From: Flavobacteriaceae bacterium
GTDB taxonomy: Bacteria; Bacteroidota; Bacteroidia; Flavobacteriales; Flavobacteriaceae
Assembly: GCA_015489265.1 (NCBI GenBank)
Contig: WFZY01000238.1
Location: 1-5,476, forward strand
DNA: 5,476 nucleotides
Reading direction: 5' to 3'
The notes below the pieces were generated by a model. That model made no database searches. It was not told where the DNA came from and was given only the letters and a program-made list of their open reading frames with translations. Positions 1-5,137 of the stretch are shown here, piece after piece (position 1 is the stretch's first letter; each line of letters opens with the position of its first letter). A program made the translations under genes and the position numbers.

Positions 1-85
1 TATCCACGACAAATCCGTAGCGATTAAATTGCTCGGTTTCGCCCATCATTTTTTCCGTTAAAATCGGTTTTTTTATAATACTCAT
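1..85 (-). CDS. rplW: 50S ribosomal protein L23, N-terminal fragment (runs off left edge)
   Basis: The complement of 85 down to 2 reads 28 codons, beginning MSIIKKPILTEK and continuing through an RYGFVVD segment. This is the usual beginning of bacterial L23: a short N-terminal strand with the I-x-x-PI-x-TEK motif, then the first beta strand. L23 binds 23S rRNA domain III at the exit of the peptide tunnel and is the docking site for trigger factor and SRP. The family is about 95-100 residues long, so roughly 70 residues lie outside the window. The ATG at 85-83 is 12 nt after the rplD stop. The upstream stretch contains an A-run followed by GG, but no clear Shine-Dalgarno sequence. Identity rests on the N-terminal motif and on its position after rplD, which is the universal S10-operon order. 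Confidence 0.93.
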   Translation of the reverse strand, partial: MSIIKKPILTEKMMGETEQFNRYGFVVD

Positions 86-97
86 AACACGCCTTTT

Positions 98-724
98 TTA
101 AAATTTTGCTTCAATTTCAGGAATTGCCTCCTCGGTTAAAACCAATTTTCCGGCATTTAAAATGTCATAAGTGTTTAAGCTTAAGCCATTTACAACTTTA
201 GATTTCGGCAAATTGCGTGATGACAAAGATACATTTTTATTTGGATTAACAAATACAAATGTGGACTTTTTGTCATCTAACTTCAAGGATTTCAATACGT
301 CAACAAAATTTTTGGTTTTAGGTGTATCGAAATCGAAAGATTCTACCACCATAATATTACCTTCATTCATCATCGTACTTAATGCCGATTTACGTGCTAA
401 TCGTTTGAGTTTTTTGTTTAATTTAAACGAATAACTTCTAGGTCTGGGACCGAATACCCGTCCACCACCTTTGAACAAGGGGTTTCTGATGGCACCTGCT
501 CTGGCAGTTCCGGTTCCTTTTTGTCTTTTTATTTTACGTGTACTACCTTTAACTTCACCACGTTCTTTGGCTTTATGAGTGCCTTGACGTTGGTTAGCTA
601 AATATTGTTTTACCGCTAAATAAATTGCATGCTCATTAGGCGTAATTCCGAAAATATCTTCGGAAAGTTGGACAGTTCTTCCGGTCTCTTTGCCTTTTAT
701 ATCGTATACTTTCAATTCCATCAT
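98..724 (-). CDS. rplD: 50S ribosomal protein L4
   Basis: A complete 208-residue L4, the normal length for the family. L4 is an early-assembly protein of the large subunit that binds 23S rRNA domain I. Its long central loop lines the peptide exit tunnel; here the loop spans about residues 45-95 and carries the conserved QKGTGTARAG segment at 68-77, followed by GGGRVFGPRPR at about 87-97. The lysine at 69 of the KGTG motif, the site hit in macrolide-resistance mutants of other bacteria, is unchanged. The C-terminal half (about 100-205) is the Rossmann-like globular domain. Two ATGs stand side by side. The one at 724-722 overlaps the rplC stop by 4 nt (ATGA). The one at 721-719 overlaps it by 1 nt and gives the more usual MELKVYD start. 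Either arrangement implies translational coupling to rplC. In E. coli L4 also represses its own operon, but the leader it needs is not seen here. Confidence 0.97.
   Translation of the reverse strand: MMELKVYDIKGKETGRTVQLSEDIFGITPNEHAIYLAVKQYLANQRQGTHKAKERGEVKGSTRKIKRQKGTGTARAGAIRNPLFKGGGRVFGPRPRSYSFKLNKKLKRLARKSALSTMMNEGNIMVVESFDFDTPKTKNFVDVLKSLKLDDKKSTFVFVNPNKNVSLSSRNLPKSKVVNGLSLNTYDILNAGKLVLTEEAIPEIEAKF
224..253 (-). promoter_or_regulatory. Candidate internal promoter inside rplD
   Basis: On the minus strand TTTG at 253-250 is followed after 18 nt by TATCTTTG at 231-224, the same -7 octamer as in the rpsL promoter. It lies within the codons for the C-terminal half of L4 and about 140 nt upstream of the rplW start. 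I found four other TAnnTTTG octamers on this strand within the operon genes (near 2251, 3287, 3940 and here), and this is the only one with a TTTG at near-consensus spacing. It could supply extra transcription of rplW and the genes after it. It may equally be a coincidence of AT-rich coding sequence. Confidence 0.25.
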
Positions 725-1341
725 TTCTTAATTATTAAGTAAGCGTTTTTATGTCCGGGAACACTCCCTTTTACGATTAAAAGATTTTTTTCGGGAATAA
801 CTTTCATGACTTTCAAATTTTGAACGGTAACTTTTTCATTACCCATATGTCCTGCCATACGCATTCCTTTAAAAACTCTGGAAGGATCAGATGAAGCACC
901 GATAGAACCGGGAGCTCTCAACCTGTTATGTTGTCCGTGAGTTGCTTGTCCGACACCGGCGAACCCGTGTCTTTTAACAACTCCTTGAAATCCTTTACCT
1001 TTAGAAATACCGGAGACATCGACAAATTCGCCTTCGGCAAATACGTCATCTACTTTAATTTCATCTCCTAATTTTACTTCTTTTTCAAAATCCTGGAATT
1101 CAACGACACGTCTTTTAGGAGATACACCGGCTTTTTCAAAGTGCCCTTTAAGGGCTTTAGGGGTGTTTTTCTCTTTTTTGTCATCGAAACCAAGCTGCAC
1201 AGCATCGTACCCGTCAACTTCTTTGGTTCTGACTTGGGTAACATAATTCGGACCAGCCAATATCACTGTTACAGGGATATTTTTACCATTTTCATCGAAA
1301 ATGCTGGTCATTCCTACTTTTTTTCCTATTATACCCGACAT
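721..1341 (-). CDS. rplC: 50S ribosomal protein L3
   Basis: A complete 206-residue L3, within the usual 205-210 range. L3 binds near the 3' end of 23S rRNA, starts large-subunit assembly and sends a long loop toward the peptidyl-transferase centre. The sequence begins MSGIIGKKVGMT, the typical N-terminal strand. The family signature lies at about 106-127 (FVDVSGISKGKGFQGVVKRHG), and the central extension with HGQHNRLRAPGSIG follows at 135-148. In the segment MAGHMGNE (162-169) residue 165 is His, where E. coli L3 has the glutamine (Q150) methylated by PrmB. My recollection is that His here is common in Bacteroidota. The ATG at 1341-1339 is 30 nt after rpsJ; the stop TGA is shared with the rplD start. 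The 30-nt spacer is AT-rich, with no Shine-Dalgarno sequence or promoter match. Confidence 0.97.
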   Translation of the reverse strand: MSGIIGKKVGMTSIFDENGKNIPVTVILAGPNYVTQVRTKEVDGYDAVQLGFDDKKEKNTPKALKGHFEKAGVSPKRRVVEFQDFEKEVKLGDEIKVDDVFAEGEFVDVSGISKGKGFQGVVKRHGFAGVGQATHGQHNRLRAPGSIGASSDPSRVFKGMRMAGHMGNEKVTVQNLKVMKVIPEKNLLIVKGSVPGHKNAYLIIKK

Positions 1342-1371
1342 TATGTTATCTTATATTAGTTAATAATTCTA

Positions 1372-1677
1372 TCAAACTTTAATTTCTACTTCTACGCCAC
1401 TGGGTAATTCCAATTTCATTAAAGCATCAACAGTTTTAGGTGATGAACTGTAAATATCCAACAAACGTTTGTGGGTATTGAGTTCAAATTGTTCCCTTGA
1501 TTTTTTGTTGACGTGTGGCGAACGTAGTACCGTAAAAATTCTTTTGTGTGTCGGTAACGGTATGGGACCTGTTACAACAGCACCGGTACTTTTTACGGTT
1601 TTTACGATTTTTTCAGCGGACTTATCCACTAAATTGTGATCGTATGACTTTAATTTTATTCTTATTTTTTGAGCCAT
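1372..1677 (-). CDS. rpsJ: 30S ribosomal protein S10
   Basis: A complete 101-residue S10, the normal length. S10 sits in the head of the small subunit, and in many bacteria it doubles as NusE, the NusB partner in antitermination. The core is well conserved: KIRIKLKSYDH at 4-14, the signature AVVTGPIPLPT at 33-43, and the long-loop segment SPHVNKKSREQFE at 53-65 that reaches into the head toward the decoding region. The C-terminus LELPSGVEVEIKV is typical of Bacteroidota. The gene begins 10 nt after the fusA stop, so it shares the transcript with fusA and there is no room for the L4-responsive S10 leader found in E. coli. In many other bacteria tuf lies between fusA and rpsJ; here it does not. 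Confidence 0.98.
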   Translation of the reverse strand: MAQKIRIKLKSYDHNLVDKSAEKIVKTVKSTGAVVTGPIPLPTHKRIFTVLRSPHVNKKSREQFELNTHKRLLDIYSSSPKTVDALMKLELPSGVEVEIKV

Positions 1678-1687
1678 GTCTTATGAT

Positions 1688-3778
1688 TTATCCATTTACT
1701 TTTTCAATTACTTCTTCTGCAATATTCTTAGGGGTTTCAGCATAATGTGAAAACTCCATAGATGAAGTGGCACGTCCTGATGACAATGTTCTCAAAGTCG
1801 TAACGTAGCCAAACATTTCCGAAAGCGGCACATTGGCTTTAATTACTTTCGCACCTGCTCTTTCGTCCATACTTAATACCTGACCACGACGTCTGTTTAA
1901 GTCACCAACTATATCTCCCATGTTTTCTTCGGGTGTTACCACCTCCAACTTCATGATGGGTTCTAACAATACCGGTTGTGCTTTTTTGGCAGCTTCTCTA
2001 AAACCAAGTTTTCCTGCTAATTCGAAAGACAAAGAGTCTGAATCGACAGGGTGGAATGAGCCGTCTATCAAAGTGACTTTCATTGATTCCACTTCAAATC
2101 CGGCTAAAGGTCCTGTTTTCATAGCTTCTTTAAAGCCCTTTTCAACTGATGGAATATATTCTCTCGGAATATTACCACCTTTAATTTCATTGATAAATTC
2201 CAAACCTTCTTTACCTTCATCTGCCGGCTCTAATTTGAATACTATATCGGCAAATTTACCACGACCACCGGTTTGTTTTTTATACACCTCTCTATGATCT
2301 ACAGAAGTGGTTAATGCTTCTTTATACTCAACTCGGGGTTGCCCAACGTTGACTTCAACCTTAAATTCTCTTCTTAAACGATCGACGATAATTTCCAAGT
2401 GCAACTCACCCATACCGGAAATAATGGTTTGTCCGGATGCTTCATCGGTTTTTACTTGGAAAGTAGGATCTTCTTCTGCCAATTTGGCTAATGCCATGCC
2501 TAATTTATCTACATCGGCTTTAGTTTTAGGTTCAACCGCTATACCGATAACCGGATCGGGGAAATCCATAGATTCTAAAACGATAGGATGTTTTTCATCT
2601 GACAAGGTATCACCGGTTTTGATATCTTTGAAACCGACACCGGCAGCAATATCACCTGCTTCAACCCGTTTAATCGGATTTTGCTTATTAGCATGCATTT
2701 GGTAGATACGAGAGATGCGTTCTTTTTTACCGGAACGGTTATTCAACACATAAGAACCGGCATCTAAGAAACCTGAATAAGCTCTAAAGAATGCCAAACG
2801 ACCTACAAAAGGGTCCGTGGCAATTTTAAATGCTAAAGCGGCAAACGGGTCTTTGACGTCAGGGTGACGTAATTCTTTTTCACCGGTTACCGGATTGGTA
2901 CCTTCAATAGCTTCTATATCTAATGGTGATGGCAAATAACGCATTACGCCGTCCAACATGGCTTGTACACCTTTATTCTTAAAGGCAGAACCTGCAAACA
3001 TCGGAATGATAGACATATCAATAGTTGCAGCTCTTAAAGCAGCGATAATTTCATCTTCCGTAATGGAATTTTCATCTTCAAAGAATTTTTCCATCAATTC
3101 GTCATCATATTCTGCTACGGCTTCTATTAAATTAGCACGGTGTTGTTCTACGTCATCTATTAATTCTTCGGGGATCGGTATTTCTTCGTAAGTCATACCT
3201 TTGTCTTCTTCATTCCAAATAATTGCTTTTTTGGAAATTAAATCAACTACACCTTTAAAATCAGCTTCTTCGCCTATGGGGACTTGCAAAGGTACCGGAT
3301 TACCACCGAGCATTTCTTTTACTTGGGTACAGACATTAAAAAAATCGGCGCCTTGACGGTCCATTTTATTAACGAATCCGATTCGAGGCACCTTATATTT
3401 ATCTGCTTGTCTCCATACGGTTTCCGACTGCGGCTCAACACCATCAACGGCACTGAATAATGCAACCATACCATCTAAAACACGCAACGAACGTTCTACT
3501 TCAACCGTAAAATCAACGTGTCCGGGGGTGTCAATGATGTTTACTGTATAATTGGCACCATTGTATGGCCAAACACATTGTGTAGCCGCTGAAGTAATGG
3601 TAATACCGCGTTCTTGTTCTTGCTCCATCCAGTCCATAGTAGCAGCGCCATCATGCACTTCACCAATTTTATGACTGATTCCCGTATAATACAATATACG
3701 TTCGGTAACGGTTGTCTTTCCGGCATCAATATGCGCCGCAATACCTATATTTCTTACTTTACTTAAATCTTTTGCCAT
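1688..3778 (-). CDS. fusA: Translation elongation factor G (EF-G)
   Basis: A complete 696-residue EF-G. This cytoplasmic GTPase drives movement of tRNA and mRNA through the ribosome and, with the recycling factor, splits post-termination ribosomes. GTP-binding motifs are all present: P-loop AHIDAGKTT at 15-23, switch I ERGITITSAAT at 56-66, DTPGH at 83-87 with the catalytic His87, NKMD at 137-140 and GSAFKNKG at 263-270. Domain II follows at about 295-395. Domain III includes GMGELHLEI at 455-463. Domain IV includes KQTGGRGKFA at 501-510, and its tip FHPVDSD has His576, equivalent to E. coli His583, which enters the decoding site. Domain V ends at about 690. No frameshift or lost key residue is seen, so this is the working housekeeping copy, not a divergent paralogue. 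The start follows rpsG by 12 nt and begins MAKDLSKVRNIGIAAHIDAGK as in relatives. Confidence 0.98.
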   Translation of the reverse strand: MAKDLSKVRNIGIAAHIDAGKTTVTERILYYTGISHKIGEVHDGAATMDWMEQEQERGITITSAATQCVWPYNGANYTVNIIDTPGHVDFTVEVERSLRVLDGMVALFSAVDGVEPQSETVWRQADKYKVPRIGFVNKMDRQGADFFNVCTQVKEMLGGNPVPLQVPIGEEADFKGVVDLISKKAIIWNEEDKGMTYEEIPIPEELIDDVEQHRANLIEAVAEYDDELMEKFFEDENSITEDEIIAALRAATIDMSIIPMFAGSAFKNKGVQAMLDGVMRYLPSPLDIEAIEGTNPVTGEKELRHPDVKDPFAALAFKIATDPFVGRLAFFRAYSGFLDAGSYVLNNRSGKKERISRIYQMHANKQNPIKRVEAGDIAAGVGFKDIKTGDTLSDEKHPIVLESMDFPDPVIGIAVEPKTKADVDKLGMALAKLAEEDPTFQVKTDEASGQTIISGMGELHLEIIVDRLRREFKVEVNVGQPRVEYKEALTTSVDHREVYKKQTGGRGKFADIVFKLEPADEGKEGLEFINEIKGGNIPREYIPSVEKGFKEAMKTGPLAGFEVESMKVTLIDGSFHPVDSDSLSFELAGKLGFREAAKKAQPVLLEPIMKLEVVTPEENMGDIVGDLNRRRGQVLSMDERAGAKVIKANVPLSEMFGYVTTLRTLSSGRATSSMEFSHYAETPKNIAEEVIEKVNG

Positions 3779-3790
3779 TACTGCTCAATA

Positions 3791-4267
3791 TTAAAATCTA
3801 AAATGTGAGAAAGCTTTATTAGCTTCAGCCATTCTATGGGTATCATTTTTCTTTTTAACAGCACCACCTTCTTCTTTATAGGCAGCCAAAATTTCAGAGG
3901 CTAACTTTTGCGGATAAGATTTTTCATTGCGCTTACGTGCAAAGTTAATCATCCATTTCATAGCCAATGACACTTTTCGCTCAGGTCTGATCGGCATAGG
4001 AATTTGGAATGTAGCACCACCGACACGACGACTTCTCACTTCGACATGCGGCATCACATTTGATAATGCTTGTTTCCAGATTTCCAAAGCGGATTTTTCT
4101 TCTTCACCTTTCTTTTGATCTACAATATCCAATGCTTCATAAAACAAATTGAAGGCAAGGGATTTTTTACCGTTCCACATTAAATTATTAACGAATCTTG
4201 TCACCAAGGCATCATTAAATTTGGGATCGGGTAGAATTTGTCTTTTTTTAGGTCTTCCTTTTCTCAT
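3791..4267 (-). CDS. rpsG: 30S ribosomal protein S7
   Basis: A complete 158-residue S7, the length I remember for flavobacterial forms. S7 nucleates assembly of the 30S head by binding the 3' major domain of 16S rRNA and lies beside the E-site tRNA. Visible landmarks are the basic N-terminus with KKRQILPDPKF (7-17), the helix with TRFVNNLMWNGKKS (23-36), the beta-hairpin region NVMPHVEVRSRRVGGATFQIP (70-90) that touches mRNA and tRNA near the E site, and the terminal ANKAFSHFRF. The gene starts 16 nt after rpsL. In E. coli the roughly 100-nt rpsL-rpsG spacer is the S7 autorepression site; that site cannot fit here, so feedback control, if any, must work differently. The upstream spacer is an A-run with no Shine-Dalgarno sequence. 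Confidence 0.98.
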   Translation of the reverse strand: MRKGRPKKRQILPDPKFNDALVTRFVNNLMWNGKKSLAFNLFYEALDIVDQKKGEEEKSALEIWKQALSNVMPHVEVRSRRVGGATFQIPMPIRPERKVSLAMKWMINFARKRNEKSYPQKLASEILAAYKEEGGAVKKKNDTHRMAEANKAFSHFRF

Positions 4268-4283
4268 GTTAATTTTTTTTCAA

Positions 4284-4658
4284 TTACTTCTTAGGGCGTT
4301 TCGTTCCGTATTTAGATCTACGTTGTTTTCTACCATCTACTCCGGCAGTGTCTAAGGCACCGCGAATAACATGGTATCTGACTCCGGGCAAATCTTTTAC
4401 CCTTCCACCTCTAACTAATACTATCGAGTGCTCTTGCAAATTGTGTCCTTCTCCGCCGATGTATGCGTTTACCTCGTTGCCGTTAGTCAAACGAACCCGT
4501 GCTACTTTTCGCATAGCTGAATTCGGTTTTTTAGGCGTTGTTGTATAAACACGCACACATACACCACGTTTTTGCGGACTCCCTTTTAAAGCAGCCGATT
4601 TACTCTTCTTAGTTATTTTGGTTCTTCCTGTTCTAACTAATTGTTGAATTGTAGGCAT
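4284..4658 (-). CDS. rpsL: 30S ribosomal protein S12
   Basis: A complete 124-residue S12, the normal length. S12 sits at the interface of the 30S shoulder, next to the decoding centre, and helps set translational accuracy. The conserved core is intact: PQKRGVC at 28-34, TTTPKKPNSAMRK at 39-51, GGEGHNLQEHS at 68-78, and GRVKDLPGVRYH at 85-96. Lys43 and Lys88, the classic sites of streptomycin-resistance substitutions (K42/K87 in numbering without Met), are wild type, so the sequence gives no sign of target-based streptomycin resistance. Asp89, the residue modified by RimO in many bacteria, is present. Residues 25-28 read KGSP, whereas the relatives I recall usually have Ser-Cys-Pro here; this is a minor difference. 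It is the first gene of the operon, with a promoter match about 40 nt upstream. Confidence 0.98.
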   Translation of the reverse strand: MPTIQQLVRTGRTKITKKSKSAALKGSPQKRGVCVRVYTTTPKKPNSAMRKVARVRLTNGNEVNAYIGGEGHNLQEHSIVLVRGGRVKDLPGVRYHVIRGALDTAGVDGRKQRRSKYGTKRPKK

Positions 4659-4696
4659 ATGTTTAATTTAATTTAACTTTATTCTTTTTCGGACGG

Positions 4697-4727
4697 CAAA
4701 GATAGAAATATTTTTTTGTTTTTCAAA
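4697..4727 (-). promoter_or_regulatory. Bacteroidota-type promoter of the rpsL operon
   Basis: On the minus strand TTTG at 4727-4724 is followed after 19 nt by TATCTTTG at 4704-4697. This is a full match to the Bacteroidota housekeeping sigma consensus, a -33 TTTG and a -7 TAnnTTTG with about 19-20 nt between. The start of transcription should fall near 4690-4692, giving a leader of about 32 nt before the rpsL ATG at 4658. That leader is A/T-rich with tandem TTAAA units and no Shine-Dalgarno sequence. The spacer is almost wholly A and T. It is the only strong promoter match upstream of the operon and is correctly placed. The start site itself is inferred, not seen. Confidence 0.85.
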
Positions 4728-4749
4728 CTGATTTATATATAATTACAAA

Positions 4750-4784
4750 AAAATATTTTGCATATTGCAATACGGTATATTTTG
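4750..4784. promoter_or_regulatory. AT-rich dyads upstream of the rpsL promoter (possible UP element or operator)
   Basis: Just upstream of the rpsL -33 box lie a 10-nt perfect palindrome AAAATATTTT (4750-4759), an odd dyad TTGCA-TAT-TGCAA (4758-4770), and a direct repeat of ATATTTTG at 4753-4760 and 4777-4784, 24 nt apart. They cover roughly -60 to -93 relative to the inferred start. AT tracts upstream of ribosomal operons can contact the alpha subunit of RNA polymerase, and dyads can bind a regulator. Both roles are guesses here, because short AT palindromes are common by chance in DNA this AT-rich. Confidence 0.25.
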
Positions 4785-4857
4785 AAACGTTTTAGGTTAA
4801 TTGGAAGATAGGAGTGAGGAATGTATTAGTAAGTATCAAGCGAAAAAGTGGAAAGTG

Positions 4858-4900
4858 CGCCGCTTCAGTACAATCCGGAATAGCATCGGGATTACCGGCG
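4858..4900. repeat. Nested inverted repeat in a GC-rich intergenic patch
   Basis: CGCCG at 4858-4862 pairs with CGGCG at 4896-4900. Inside it, AATCC at 4872-4876 pairs with GGATT at 4889-4893, leaving a 12-nt loop. The two 5-bp stems are separated by 9 nt on one side and 2 nt on the other. The patch is much richer in GC than its surroundings. It may be an RNA hairpin or a worn intergenic repeat element; the stems are short, so chance is also possible. Confidence 0.3.
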
Positions 4901-4922
4901 ACCTTCTTCTATAAATGAAATC

Positions 4923-4997
4923 AAGGTCATTGAATACCAAGACGAATACAAAATTTGCTATAAAACAGAAACAAAGGTCACTGAGCACCACGACTAA
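4923..4997. repeat. Degenerate 24-nt direct repeat, 51 nt apart
   Basis: The 24 bases at 4923-4946 and at 4974-4997 match at 19 positions without gaps. Both begin AAGGTCA, then TGA, then ACCA, then GAC and end in AA. The second copy forms the 5' arm and loop of the hairpin at 4976-5018; the first has no matching 3' arm. The unit looks like two decayed copies of one short intergenic element. Confidence 0.5.
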
Positions 4998-5018
4998 GGA
5001 GTGGTGTGCCCAAGTGCC
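4976..5018. repeat. Long imperfect hairpin with GGTCACTGAGC core, probable dispersed intergenic element
   Basis: A 43-nt quasi-palindrome. CACCAC (4986-4991) pairs perfectly with GTGGTG (5001-5006) around a 9-nt loop. The stem then extends outward, with small bulges and one mismatch, to GG (4976-4977) paired with CC (5017-5018), about 14 pairs in all. The core GGTCACTGAGC resembles short hairpin-forming intergenic repeats that I recall being abundant in flavobacterial genomes; that likeness is from memory. No T-run follows it, so it does not look like an intrinsic terminator. Confidence 0.5.
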
Positions 5019-5065
5019 GGCATCAAATAACGAATAACATCAAAAATGATAAAAACCATATAAGA

Positions 5066-5112
5066 CATAAAAGAAAAAAATCAAACTTTTATGAACTTTT
5101 AATTCTTTTATG
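5066..5112. repeat. CATAAAAG / CTTTTATG / CTTTTATG motif cluster upstream of the exported-protein gene
   Basis: CATAAAAG at 5066-5073 is an exact inverted copy of CTTTTATG at 5086-5093, giving an 8-bp perfect stem with a 12-nt loop. A second CTTTTATG follows at 5105-5112, 19 nt further on, and ends 25 nt before the ATG at 5138. The arrangement could be an operator or a hairpin in the 5' leader of the plus-strand gene. The DNA here is only about 20% GC, so chance repeats are fairly likely. Confidence 0.3.
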
Positions 5113-5137
5113 GTTCAAAAAAAATCGAAAATCTGAA

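Larger units (their letters stand above)
4785..5137. other. Non-coding divergent region between the rpsL operon and the plus-strand gene
   Basis: I see no credible gene in this stretch. Composition is uneven: about 53% GC at 4851-4910 and 58% at 4971-5020 by hand count, against about 30% at 4921-4970 and about 20% at 5021-5137. The GC-rich patches hold inverted and direct repeats listed separately. The AT-rich part next to the plus-strand gene must contain that gene's promoter, but no TAnnTTTG match was found on the plus strand here. The nearest near-match, TATATTTTG at 4776-4784, has one extra T and no well-spaced -33 box. No tRNA-like fold was recognised. Confidence 0.6.

Noticed and set aside
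2251..2258. TAAATTTG octamer inside fusA as an internal promoter
   Set aside because: There is no TTTG or TTG at the expected upstream distance. The same holds for TACCTTTG at 3294-3287.
1920..2705. Plus-strand open frames of 125 and 132 codons opposite fusA
   Set aside because: They lie antisense to a fully conserved EF-G gene, have no homology I recognise and have serine-rich composition typical of frames opposite a coding strand.
3541..3741. Minus-strand 66-codon frame inside fusA
   Set aside because: It is an out-of-frame reading of the EF-G GTPase domain, which is clearly the real product.
1688..3778. EF-G as a divergent, resistance-linked or fusA2-type paralogue
   Set aside because: All GTPase motifs and the domain IV tip are canonical, and the gene sits in the conserved str operon, so it is the housekeeping copy.
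3940..3967. TAACTTTG at 3947-3940 with TTG 17 nt upstream inside rpsG as a promoter for fusA
   Set aside because: Only a TTG, not TTTG, is present and at short spacing; single octamer matches like this are expected by chance in a few kilobases of AT-rich DNA.
4149..4548. Plus-strand frames opposite rpsG and rpsL
   Set aside because: They are antisense shadows of intact S7 and S12 genes with no supporting motif or start signal.
4297..4658. Streptomycin-resistance allele of rpsL
   Set aside because: Lys43 and Lys88, the usual substitution sites, are both wild type.
4776..4784. Plus-strand promoter TATATTTTG for the exported-protein gene
   Set aside because: It has one T too many for the consensus, its nearest upstream TTTG is only 15 nt away, and it is about 350 nt from the start codon.
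4976..5020. Hairpin as an intrinsic transcription terminator
   Set aside because: No T-run follows the stem on either strand, and it lies between two divergently oriented genes where no terminator is needed.
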